Positions 1 through 6,944 of a stretch of DNA of 15,533 nucleotides are shown in pieces (position 1 is the first letter of the stretch; the number at the start of each line of letters is the position of its first letter). Both the position numbers and the translations under genes were made by a program. The notes below the pieces were generated by a model that saw nothing but the letters and a program-made list of their open reading frames with translations, searched no databases and was not told where the DNA came from. Source of the stretch: Pseudomonadota bacterium (GTDB lineage Bacteria > Myxococcota_A > Polyangia > Polyangiales > Polyangiaceae); the NCBI GenBank assembly GCA_023418705.1, contig JAEZYZ010000041.1:1-15533 (forward strand), read 5' to 3'.

Positions 1-618
1 TCGCTCGCGGGGGCGCGGGGCGCCCCCCCCCCCCCGCCGCCCCGGCGCGCGCCCGCCCCCGAGGCCCCCCCTCGGCCTTCGCGTTCCCCGGCGCCGTTGC
101 CCGCGGCGGCCGACGCCCCGGAGCGGACTTCGTTTCGCCCAAGCTTGCGCGGCGTGGAGCTCGAGGCGCTGCAGGCGCAGCGGACCCTGCTGCAAGAATC
201 CGTCGACCGCGCCGGGGAGCAGATCCAGCGCGCCGTGCACCAGCTCGGGCTCGCGACGATCGAAATCAACGCCCGCGCCGCGGACGCGGCCGTCGCCCTG
301 GCGATCGCCTTGGCCAGGCGGGTCATCGGCAAGCAGGTGGCCGCCGATCCCTCCGTCGCCGTGCCGCTCGTCCGCGAAGCGCTGGAGAGCCTCACCCTCC
401 GCGACCAGGTGATCGTGCGGATCGGCGCCGGCTTCGCGGAGAGCGCAGAGCTCTTGAAGCGCCAGGTGTCGGGCGGCGTGCGGGTGGAGGTGTACGTCGA
501 CGCCGAGCTCGGCCCCTACGATTGCTGGGTCGAGACCGAGCTCGGCAGCGTCGACGAATCCATCGAGACCCGGCTTCGGACCCTCCTGGAGTCCTTGGAC
601 CTGGCCGGAGGCGAGTGA
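1..618 (+). CDS. fliH: FliH, flagellar export ATPase stator (5' partial)
   Basis: FliH holds the FliI ATPase at the flagellar base and links it to the C-ring. The frame is open from the first base, so the true start lies outside the window; 205 codons are visible. The first 35 or so residues are a proline/alanine-rich linker. A helical stretch (about residues 50-100) rich in Gln, Glu and Ala leads into the conserved C-terminal domain. That domain has an ARRVIGKQV segment and ends in a region rich in DAELGPYDCWVET and GSVDESIETRL, matching the FliH/SctL pattern of a Cys/Val-Glu-Thr strand followed by a Gly-x-x-Asp-x-Ser-Ile-Glu helix. A TTG at 97 could be called as a start, but nothing shows that the upstream frame is non-coding. 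It lies directly before fliI, as is usual. The identity rests on both domain pattern and position. Confidence 0.87.
   Translation, partial: SLAGARGAPPPPPPRRAPAPEAPPRPSRSPAPLPAAADAPERTSFRPSLRGVELEALQAQRTLLQESVDRAGEQIQRAVHQLGLATIEINARAADAAVALAIALARRVIGKQVAADPSVAVPLVREALESLTLRDQVIVRIGAGFAESAELLKRQVSGGVRVEVYVDAELGPYDCWVETELGSVDESIETRLRTLLESLDLAGGE
23..35 (+). repeat. 13-base cytosine homopolymer inside fliH
   Basis: An uninterrupted run of 13 C lies in the proline-rich linker of fliH, within a segment of nearly pure G and C. In the frame that is open into the FliH domain it encodes consecutive prolines. Gain or loss of one C would shift the frame. It may be a slippage-prone contingency tract or a sequencing/assembly artefact; the sequence alone cannot decide. 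Confidence 0.7.
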
Positions 619-629
619 AAGAGCAAGGC

Positions 630-1958
630 ATGGAACGCATCGAGCAGCTGATCGCCCGCTCGGGCAAGGCCGCGGTTCACCGTCCGGAAGGCGTGGTCCT
701 GGAGGTCGTGGGCCTGATCGTCGAGGTGGGTGGCCTGCGCGCCGCGGTCGGCGAGACGCTGCACGTCGAATCGCCTGGGGGCAGCGCGTTGGACGTCGAG
801 GTGGTCGGCTTTCGCTCCAATCGGTTGCTGGCCACCCCGCTCGGGCCGCTCGCGGGCGTGCGCCCGGGCGCGCGCGTGCGCCGCAGCGGCAGCGGCGCGG
901 CGATCGCCGTCAGCCGCGAGATGCTGGGGCGGGTCGTCGACGCGTTCGGGCGTCCCATCGACGGCAAGTCCGAGTTCAAGCACACCGATCCCCGCTCGCT
1001 GCATTCGTCGCCGCCGTCGCCCTTCGACCGGCGCCCCATTGACGCGCGGTTCGCGACGGGCGTTCGCGCGATCGACGCGATGATGCCGCTCGGGGTGGGG
1101 CAGCGTCTGGGCATCTTCGCCGGGGCGGGTGTGGGCAAGAGCACGCTGATCGGCATGATCTGCCGCTCGTCGCAGGCCGACGTCAACGTGATCGGGCTGG
1201 TCGGGGAGCGCGGGCGCGAGCTGAACGACTTCATCCGCACCGCGCTCGGGCCGGAGGGCCTCGCCCGCTCGGTGGTCGTGGCCGCGACCAGCGATCAGCC
1301 ACCGTTGGTCCGCGCGCGCGGCGCCGAGGCGGCCACGAGCATCGCCGAGTACTTCCGCGATCAGGGCAAATCCGTGCTTCTGGTGATGGACTCGGTGACC
1401 CGGTACGCGATGGCGCTGCGTGAGGCGGCGCTCGCCGCGGGCGAGCCGCCCGCCACCAAAGGCTACCCGCCGAGCGTGTTCGCGGCGCTGCCGCGCCTGC
1501 TCGAGCGAGCCGGCACCAGCGGTCACGAGGGCACCATCACCGCCCTGTACACCGTGCTCGTCGAAGGGGATGACATGTCCGATCCGGTCGCCGATGCCAT
1601 CCGCGGCATCCTCGACGGACACCTGGTGCTGTCGCGCGGTCTCGCCGAAAAGGGCCACTTCCCTGCCATCGACGTGCTGCAGAGCATCAGCCGGCTCGCC
1701 CAAGACGTCGCGGAAGAGGCTGACCTGCGCGCCGCGGCGGCGGTACGCGATTTGCTCTCCGCCCACCGCGAGGCCGCCGACCTGATCCAGGTGGGCGCCT
1801 ACCAGCCCGGCAGCGACGCGCGCATCGACCGCGCGCTCAAGGCGCTGCCGCAAGTGGAGGCCTTCTTGAAGCAACGTGTGGATGATAAGACCGCGCCCAC
1901 CGAGACGCGCGCCCGGCTCGCGGTGCTGTCTCGCCTGGCGGAGGTCCACCGGACATGA
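630..1958 (+). CDS. fliI: FliI, flagellum-specific export ATPase
   Basis: This cytoplasmic ATPase of the F1-beta/type III export family hydrolyses ATP to help unfold and feed export substrates, working as a hexamer with FliH and FliJ. The 442-residue product matches the usual 430-460. Visible motifs are Walker A GAGVGKST (residues 165-172), GERGRE shortly after, Walker B-type LLVMDSVTRYA (Asp254) and the KGYPPSVF segment typical of FliI. The N-terminal beta-barrel region carries GRVVDAFGRPIDG. I chose ATG 630, with AAAGAG six bases upstream. A GTG at 615 overlapping the fliH stop, with GGAGG close upstream, is the alternative and would add five residues. The end overlaps the fliJ start by four bases (ATGA), which suggests translational coupling. 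The hook genes nearby argue for a flagellar rather than injectisome ATPase. Confidence 0.96.
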   Translation: MERIEQLIARSGKAAVHRPEGVVLEVVGLIVEVGGLRAAVGETLHVESPGGSALDVEVVGFRSNRLLATPLGPLAGVRPGARVRRSGSGAAIAVSREMLGRVVDAFGRPIDGKSEFKHTDPRSLHSSPPSPFDRRPIDARFATGVRAIDAMMPLGVGQRLGIFAGAGVGKSTLIGMICRSSQADVNVIGLVGERGRELNDFIRTALGPEGLARSVVVAATSDQPPLVRARGAEAATSIAEYFRDQGKSVLLVMDSVTRYAMALREAALAAGEPPATKGYPPSVFAALPRLLERAGTSGHEGTITALYTVLVEGDDMSDPVADAIRGILDGHLVLSRGLAEKGHFPAIDVLQSISRLAQDVAEEADLRAAAAVRDLLSAHREAADLIQVGAYQPGSDARIDRALKALPQVEAFLKQRVDDKTAPTETRARLAVLSRLAEVHRT

Positions 1959-2404
1959 GCCCGCGGCGCGACCGCATCCGGAAGATCGTCGCCATCCGGC
2001 AGCGCGAGCTCGACGAGCGGCGCACGCACCTCGAGCAGCGCAGGGCCGCCGCTCAGGCAGCAGCCCGGCAGGCCGAGGCGGAGCGCGACAAGCTGCGCCA
2101 GGCCGTGGAGCGCCGCGCGGAGCTCGCTCGCGCCGAGCTCAACGCCGCTGATTTCTCGGACGCGCAGGAGTGGCTCCTGGCGCGCTCGGCGGGCCTGGAG
2201 ACGGCGCTGGTCGAGGCGAGCAGCGCCGAGCGGGAAGTGGACGCCGCCCGCGCGTCCTTGGTCGAGGCCCACAGCAAGCTCAAGCGCCTGGACAAGCTCG
2301 ACCAGCGGCTGGCAAGCCAGGAGACCGCCGAGCAAGAGCGCCGGCAGAACCGGCTGCACGACGAGCTGGCGGCCAACCGCTTCCGGCGCACGAGGCAGTC
2401 GTGA
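1955..2404 (+). CDS. fliJ: FliJ, export apparatus central stalk
   Basis: FliJ is a small coiled-coil protein that sits in the pore of the FliI hexamer, resembles the gamma subunit of F1-ATPase, and contacts FlhA. The product is 149 residues (the family is about 140-150) and is almost wholly predicted helix. It starts with a basic segment (RRDRIRKIVAIRQRELDERR), continues with long Ala/Glu/Arg heptad-like stretches, and ends with a Gln/Glu/Arg-rich helix with QERRQNRLHDELAANRF. Primary sequence is weakly conserved in this family, so position between fliI and fliK and the coiled-coil character carry most of the weight. It overlaps fliI by four bases, and its stop shares a base with the next ATG (TGATG). 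Confidence 0.88.
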   Translation: MSPRRDRIRKIVAIRQRELDERRTHLEQRRAAAQAAARQAEAERDKLRQAVERRAELARAELNAADFSDAQEWLLARSAGLETALVEASSAEREVDAARASLVEAHSKLKRLDKLDQRLASQETAEQERRQNRLHDELAANRFRRTRQS

Positions 2405-3015
2405 TGGACGAACCGACCCTGAAGCGGCTCGGCCCGAACGAGAACCCATCCGACCGCGAAGGGTCGCGTCAGGCCACCCTCGACGCCGTGGAGCAATGGG
2501 CGGCGGTGCTGGCGTCCAACCTCCGCCCGCTGCCACAGCCGCCGACGCTGGGGACCAGCGTCAACGAATCGACACCGATCGCCGGTGGCGTGACGCTCCC
2601 GGGAGATCCTGGCGCCCCGAACGGAGAGCCCCTCGCGAGCGCGGGCAGCGCGGCGCGGGTGACGACCGGTAGCTCGAGCGACACCCCGGACGTGCTCCGC
2701 CTGCAACTGGATGGGGGTGATCTGGGCCCCCTTTCGCTGGTGGTCGACCGCGATCAGGGCGCCCTTCGGGTCGTGATCGGCGTCGGCAATCAGCAGGCCG
2801 CCGGAGCGCTCTCGTCGGAAGCACACCGGCTCGAAGAGGCGCTCCGAAGCGCTGGTCTGAACGTCGCGAAGGTGCGCCTGGTCGCCATGGATCAGGTCGG
2901 CACCGTTCTTGCTGATGGACGTTCGAAGCGGGAGCCCATGGCTGGGCGCCCCGGACACGACGCGACCGCCGAAGAGCGGCGCAGACGAGGCAAACGCCTG
3001 AACGTGATTGGGTGA
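2404..3015 (+). CDS. fliK: FliK-type hook-length control protein, short
   Basis: FliK is an exported ruler that sets hook length; its C-terminal domain then switches FlhB to filament substrates. The product is 203 residues from ATG 2404 (GAGG eight bases upstream). Residues 1-90 are polar, Pro/Ser/Gly-rich and probably disordered. Residues from about 96 to 160 look like the FliK C-terminal (Flg_hook) domain: LRLQLDGGDLGPLSLVV, then RVVIGVGNQQAAGALSSEA, then a helix with LEEALRSAGLNVAKVRL. The tail is very basic (ERRRRGKRL). Position between fliJ and flgD is the standard fliK slot. It is well below the common 300-600 residues, mainly through a short N-terminal ruler region. The name rests on domain resemblance and synteny. 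Confidence 0.78.
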   Translation: MDEPTLKRLGPNENPSDREGSRQATLDAVEQWAAVLASNLRPLPQPPTLGTSVNESTPIAGGVTLPGDPGAPNGEPLASAGSAARVTTGSSSDTPDVLRLQLDGGDLGPLSLVVDRDQGALRVVIGVGNQQAAGALSSEAHRLEEALRSAGLNVAKVRLVAMDQVGTVLADGRSKREPMAGRPGHDATAEERRRRGKRLNVIG

Positions 3016-3016
3016 G

Positions 3017-3712
3017 ATGATGGTCGATGCAATCAACGGCAGCAGCGCCGCCACCACCGGCGGCATCGGGCTGACCACCGGCGCCGAGAAGGCCCTGAAC
3101 CGGGACGACTTCTTGAAGCTGTTGGTGGCGCAGCTCCGAAACCAGGACCCGCTCAAGCCGCAAGACAACACCCAGTTCGTCGCAGAGCTCGCGCAGTTCT
3201 CCTCCCTCGAGCAAACGATGGGGATCAACGACCGCCTGGATCTGCTGATGACCCAGTCGCGCGGCCTCGCCAACACCGAGGTCACGGGCCTGGTCGGCAA
3301 GCAGGCGACCGTGCGCGGCTCGATGGTCACCACCGACGGCACCGGCGTCGGCGCGCCGGTGAGCTTCACCCTGAGCGGCGACAGCGAAAAGACCCTGGTC
3401 GTCGTCCGTGATCAAAACGGCCGTGAAGTCCGCACGGTCGACCTGGGCGCCAAGTCCGCTGGCATCGTTCGCTTCAACTGGGACGGCCGGGACAACGCCG
3501 GCATCGTCCAGCCTGCGGGCGCCTACCGCGTCTCGGTGGAAGCTCGCAGCGCCGCCGATGAACCGGTGCTGGTCGCCCAAGAGACGTCGGGTCTCGTGAA
3601 GGGTGTCTCCTTCGAACAAGGCTACCCGGTCCTGCACCTCGATACCGGTGTTTCAGTTCCCGTGTCTGACCTGCTTCGGGTCGATGCTCCAACCACCACA
3701 ACGAACAAGTAA
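3017..3712 (+). CDS. flgD: FlgD, hook cap / hook assembly scaffold
   Basis: FlgD caps the growing hook outside the cell and promotes FlgE polymerisation. It is exported through the flagellar pathway without a cleaved signal. The 231-residue product has the hallmark N-terminal block at about residues 28-75: NRDDFLKLLVAQLRNQDPL, followed by the Asn-Thr-Gln-Phe-Val-Ala-Glu-Leu-Ala-Gln-Phe-Ser-Ser-Leu-Glu-Gln run. The C-terminal half has the FlgD Ig-like/tudor pattern, including FNWDGRDNAG and PAGAYRVSVEA. ATG 3017 and ATG 3020 are adjacent candidates; a TTG at 3008 is less likely. The start lies two bases after the fliK stop with only a weak GGTGAG nearby, so translation is probably coupled. Confidence 0.96.
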   Translation: MMVDAINGSSAATTGGIGLTTGAEKALNRDDFLKLLVAQLRNQDPLKPQDNTQFVAELAQFSSLEQTMGINDRLDLLMTQSRGLANTEVTGLVGKQATVRGSMVTTDGTGVGAPVSFTLSGDSEKTLVVVRDQNGREVRTVDLGAKSAGIVRFNWDGRDNAGIVQPAGAYRVSVEARSAADEPVLVAQETSGLVKGVSFEQGYPVLHLDTGVSVPVSDLLRVDAPTTTTNK

Positions 3713-3730
3713 AAGAAAACCCCGTCAACT

Positions 3731-3735
3731 AGGAG
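3731..3735 (+). promoter_or_regulatory. Ribosome binding site for flgE
   Basis: AGGAG lies six bases before the flgE ATG at 3742. It is the clearest Shine-Dalgarno in the first part of the cluster, fitting a hook subunit made in high copy number. Confidence 0.7.
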
Positions 3736-3741
3736 AAAACC

Positions 3742-5034
3742 ATGGTCTTGCGCGCAATGTATTCGGGCGTCTCCGGCCTACGTGCGGAGGGTGAAGCCCT
3801 CGGCGTCGTCGGTGACAACATCGCCAACGTCAACACCGTCGGCTTCAAAGGACAACGCGTCATCTTCCAGGATGTGCTGGGCCATTCGATCTTGGCCGGC
3901 ACCGCTTCGGCGCTCCCCGGCTCTGGGGTGAGGGTCGGCGACATCCAGCAGATGTTTACCCAGGGCTCGCTGGCCAACACCGGCATCGCCACCGATCTGG
4001 CGCTCAACGGCGACGGCTTCTTCGTCGTCCAGGGCAGCGTCGACGGTGTGACCGGCAACTTCTACACCCGCGCCGGTCAGTTCAAGATCGACAACTCGGG
4101 CTACCTCGTGAACGCGAGCGGCCTTCAGGTGCAGGGCTACGCCGCCAACCCGGATGGCACCTTCTCCGCGTCCATCTCTTCGCTGCAGGCGCCGACCGCG
4201 GCCATCCCACCGAACGCGACCGAGAACGCCGCCATCACCGCGAACCTCGACTCCTCGAGCACGGTGCCGACGCTGGCGTGGGACGCCCAAGATCCTGCCA
4301 ACACCTCGAACTTCTCGTCGACCATGACGGTCCACGACTCGCTCGGCAACGCCCACACCATGGACGTCTATTTCCGGAAGACCGCCGACAACGCCTGGGA
4401 GTGGCACGCGCTCGTCTCGGGCGACGAGACCAACCCGCCGGCGGCCGGCACCAACGTCGAAGTCGGCACTGGCACGCTGACCTTCACGACGGACGGCGCG
4501 CTGGACACGGTCGGCGGCAACACCGCGACCGTGGACTTTGCGGGGGCGACCGGCGGTCAGGTGGTCACGTTCAACTTCGGCACGCCCATCGCCGGCGGCG
4601 GAACGGGCCTCGACGGGATGACCCAGTTCGGCTCTCCCTCGAACGTCTCCAGCCAGTCGCAGGACGGCTACTCCTCCGGTGACTTCGCGGGCGTGGCCGT
4701 CGACGGCCAGGGCGTCGTCATGGGCCTGTACACCAACGGGCAGAAGCTGGCGATCGGCCAGCTCGCCGTGGCGAAGTTCCGCTCGAACGACGGCCTCGGC
4801 CGCGCGGGTCAGAACCTGTGGATCGACACGCGCGAGAGCGGTGCCGCCGCCATGGGGACCGCCGGCAGCGGCGGACGCGGAGCGATCGCCGCTGGTGCGC
4901 TCGAGAGCTCGAACGTCGATCTGGCCGAAGAGTTCGTGGGCCTCATCCAGCACCAGCGCTCTTTCTCCGCGAACTCCAAGACAATCACGACGGCGGACGA
5001 GATGCTTCAGGAGCTCATCAACATCAAGCGCTGA
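3742..5034 (+). CDS. flgE: FlgE, flagellar hook protein
   Basis: FlgE polymerises into the curved hook that joins rod and filament. The 430-residue product is near the usual 400-450. The N-terminal rod/hook signature is plain: YSGVSGLRAEGEAL at residues 7-20 and DNIANVNTVGFKG at 25-37. Blocks typical of FlgE follow: LALNGDGFFVVQG, FYTRAGQFKIDNSGYLVNASG and, in the D2 region, STMTVHDSLGNAHTMDVYF. The C-terminal helix carries LESSNVDLAEEFVGLIQHQR and NSKTITTADEMLQELINIKR, which pairs with the N-terminus in the hook core. It is preceded by a strong ribosome binding site and ends in three in-frame stops in a row (TGA TAG TAG). The internal FlgE-type domains separate it from the shorter rod proteins FlgF and FlgG. 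Confidence 0.97.
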   Translation: MVLRAMYSGVSGLRAEGEALGVVGDNIANVNTVGFKGQRVIFQDVLGHSILAGTASALPGSGVRVGDIQQMFTQGSLANTGIATDLALNGDGFFVVQGSVDGVTGNFYTRAGQFKIDNSGYLVNASGLQVQGYAANPDGTFSASISSLQAPTAAIPPNATENAAITANLDSSSTVPTLAWDAQDPANTSNFSSTMTVHDSLGNAHTMDVYFRKTADNAWEWHALVSGDETNPPAAGTNVEVGTGTLTFTTDGALDTVGGNTATVDFAGATGGQVVTFNFGTPIAGGGTGLDGMTQFGSPSNVSSQSQDGYSSGDFAGVAVDGQGVVMGLYTNGQKLAIGQLAVAKFRSNDGLGRAGQNLWIDTRESGAAAMGTAGSGGRGAIAAGALESSNVDLAEEFVGLIQHQRSFSANSKTITTADEMLQELINIKR

Positions 5035-5094
5035 TAGTAGATCGTCGATGTTTGGACGGGGACGAGTCGCGCAGCACCAATTCGGAGGTGTTGA

Positions 5095-5595
5095 ATGAAA
5101 CGAGAAGACGAAGATTCGTCCGAGATTGTGGTGGAGAAGAAGCCGCGACGGCGGCTCGCGGTCATCCTGGTTGCCTCGGCGCTCATCATGGGCGCCGGGG
5201 CGGCCGGAGGGCTGCTCGCACCCAAGCTGTTGAGCGCTTCGCCGGCGCCGGCGCCCGCGCAGGCCAAAGCCGCCGAAGCGGATCCCATCGCCACCGACAC
5301 CTATTCGTTCGCGCCCATCGTCGTGGACGTGCGCGACGAGCAGGGGGGCGTGCACCACCTGAAGGTGGGGCTCTCCGCGGAGCTCGCGGACGGCATGAAG
5401 GAGACGGACATGAAGCCGATCGCGCCTCGAGGGCGCGAAGCGGCGATCGCCTACCTGCGCGCCCAGAGCTTCGAAGGGCTGACGGATCCCAAGCGCTTCG
5501 AAGAGATATCGAAGCTGCTCAGCGAGAAGGTCGTCGCCGCCATGGGCAAGCAGCGGGTGCGGCGCATCCTGGTGACGGATTACGTGGCGCAATGA
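5095..5595 (+). CDS. fliL: FliL, flagellar basal body / stator-associated membrane protein
   Basis: FliL is a single-pass inner-membrane protein whose periplasmic stomatin-like domain surrounds and supports the MotAB stator. The 166-residue product has a charged cytoplasmic N-terminus ending in KKPRRR, one membrane helix (about residues 21-45, Ala/Gly/Leu-rich), a Pro/Ala linker, and a periplasmic domain. That domain shows YSFAPIVVDVRDEQGG, then a KVGLSAEL strand, AIAYLRAQSFEGLTD, and the closing VRRILVTDYVAQ, close to the family ending in T-D-F-V-x-Q. GGAGGTG at 5084-5090 precedes ATG 5095. The stop overlaps the fliM ATG by four bases. The motAB genes that often sit just before fliL are not here. 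Confidence 0.93.
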   Translation: MKREDEDSSEIVVEKKPRRRLAVILVASALIMGAGAAGGLLAPKLLSASPAPAPAQAKAAEADPIATDTYSFAPIVVDVRDEQGGVHHLKVGLSAELADGMKETDMKPIAPRGREAAIAYLRAQSFEGLTDPKRFEEISKLLSEKVVAAMGKQRVRRILVTDYVAQ

Positions 5596-6527
5596 ACCGC
5601 TCCGACCCTCCCTTCGCCGCGACGGTGGCCGCGACGCATGAAGACACGCCGCAAGCGCGGCAGGCGCCGCGCCGCCGGGAGGTGTCCGCGCCACGCGCGC
5701 TGGACCTGACCGGCCGTGAGCGGCAGCTCCGCTCCGGGATGCAGGCGATGGCACTGGTCGCGCAACGCTTTGCGCGCGCCGCGCGGCGCACGCTGCCCTT
5801 TTTGGTTCGACGAAAGGCCCGGCTCTTGCCGCGCTCGGTGGCCATCGTCGACACCATGCTGCCGCCGAACGGCCACGGACCGGAGTTCGTGGTGCAGCTG
5901 GAGGCGGAGGAGACGAGCGCGTGGGGAGCGCTCATCCTCAACGCCGCGGCCCTACAGATTCTGTTGGATGGAGCCTTGGGGGGCGCCCTGGCCGGCAAGG
6001 CGACGCTCGGCGCCGAGCTCACGCTGGCGCAGCGGGCGCTGATCTCGCGCGTGGCCCGCTCCTTGGCCGAAGACTTCGCGAGCGCCGTGCGCGAAGAAGC
6101 TGGCCTGACGCTGCGGATCCTCTCCGCGCACGCCAGGAGCGCGGGGGACGCCCAGGAACAGGGGCGCGACGGCTTGCGCGTCGACTGCATGCTCGAAGGT
6201 CTTGACCCCGCGGCGACCATCAGCCTCGCCGTCAGCGCCGACGCGCTCGAGGTCGCCGTCCGTGAGCACGAAGAAGAGCAGCCGCAGACGGCCGACCCTC
6301 GCATGGCAGAGGCGCTTGGGGAGGTGCCGGTGGAGCTCGTCGCCCAGCTCGGCTCGCTGACGATGGGGCTGCGGCACGTGTTGTCCCTACAGGTAGGACA
6401 AGTGCTCCGCTTGCCGACCGCGATCGACGATCCGGTCCGGGTGCGCGTCGCCGGCCTCGTGAAGTTCACCGGGCGCCCCGTGGTCTCGCGCGGGCAGATG
6501 GCGATCGAAATCAAAGGCCGCGAGTAG
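5592..6527 (+). CDS. fliM: FliM-like flagellar motor switch protein, divergent
   Basis: FliM forms the middle of the cytoplasmic C-ring, links FliG to FliN, and normally receives CheY-P. The product is 311 residues from ATG 5592, which overlaps the fliL stop. The middle domain is recognisable from ERQLRSGMQAMALVAQRFAR, through LLDGALGG, to ELTLAQRALISRVARSLAED. The C-terminal SpoA/FliN-like domain starts near residue 244 (EVPVELVAQLGSL) and ends with VSRGQMAIEIKGRE. The first 40 residues are Pro/Arg/Ala-rich and show no LSQxEIDALL-type CheY-binding peptide. The GGxG region also differs from textbook FliM. An automated pipeline might call it simply FliM/FliN family or SctQ-like; the place between fliL and fliN supports FliM. 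Confidence 0.83.
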   Translation: MNRSDPPFAATVAATHEDTPQARQAPRRREVSAPRALDLTGRERQLRSGMQAMALVAQRFARAARRTLPFLVRRKARLLPRSVAIVDTMLPPNGHGPEFVVQLEAEETSAWGALILNAAALQILLDGALGGALAGKATLGAELTLAQRALISRVARSLAEDFASAVREEAGLTLRILSAHARSAGDAQEQGRDGLRVDCMLEGLDPAATISLAVSADALEVAVREHEEEQPQTADPRMAEALGEVPVELVAQLGSLTMGLRHVLSLQVGQVLRLPTAIDDPVRVRVAGLVKFTGRPVVSRGQMAIEIKGRE

Positions 6528-6575
6528 CGCCGGCGATCGTCGAGCACGGCACGAAGCTTGAATAGGCAGGCTCGC

Positions 6576-6944
6576 ATGAGCGACGCCAACCCCAAGCCCC
6601 AGCGGCCCGCCGGCGCTGACGGATCGTTGACCCCCATGCAGGCCGCGGTGGCCGAGCCCACGCCGGCGCCCGCCCTGCGCAGCATCGACAGCCTCGGCTT
6701 CGTCATGGACGTGCCGGTCGAGCTGACGGTCGAGCTCGGCCGCAAACACGCCAAAATTGGCGAAGTCTTGCGGCTCGGTCCCGGCTCCGTGCTCGAGCTC
6801 GACAAGCTGAACGGCGATCCGCTCGACATCTACGTCAACAATCGCCTCGTCGCGCGCGGCGAGGCGGTGGTCGTGGGTGAGCGGTACGGCATCCGCCTCA
6901 CCGAGGTCATGGTCCTCGACGAGCCGCGTGGGGGTGTCGAATGA
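6576..6944 (+). CDS. fliN: FliN, flagellar motor switch protein
   Basis: FliN forms the lower C-ring and docks FliH-FliI-substrate complexes. The 122-residue product has a Pro/Ala-rich N-terminal extension (1-36) and one SpoA domain (about 40-117). The domain is nearly canonical: LGFVMDVPVELTVELGR, IGEVLRLGPGSVLELDKL, DPLDIYVNNRLVARGEAVVV and GERYGIRLTEV. I chose ATG 6576, with AGGCAGG five bases upstream; a TTG at 6558 lies in the same frame but has no better signal. It follows fliM after a 48-base gap, so it probably has its own ribosome entry. The stop overlaps the fliO ATG. Confidence 0.96.
   Translation: MSDANPKPQRPAGADGSLTPMQAAVAEPTPAPALRSIDSLGFVMDVPVELTVELGRKHAKIGEVLRLGPGSVLELDKLNGDPLDIYVNNRLVARGEAVVVGERYGIRLTEVMVLDEPRGGVE

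Noticed and set aside
516..1949. Long open frame on the minus strand opposite fliI
   Set aside because: It is Arg/His/Asp/Ala-rich with no recognisable domain, and it lies opposite an unmistakable ATPase gene. It is the mirror-frame artefact usual in high-GC DNA.
3778..5754. 658-codon open frame on the minus strand opposite flgE, fliL and the start of fliM
   Set aside because: It spans several well-supported plus-strand genes and their gaps, and has low-complexity Arg/Gly/His composition.
6547..6562. Sigma-54-like string CGGCACGAAGCTTGAA before fliN
   Set aside because: The essential GC of the -12 box is GA, and the position would start transcription at about the fliN start codon.
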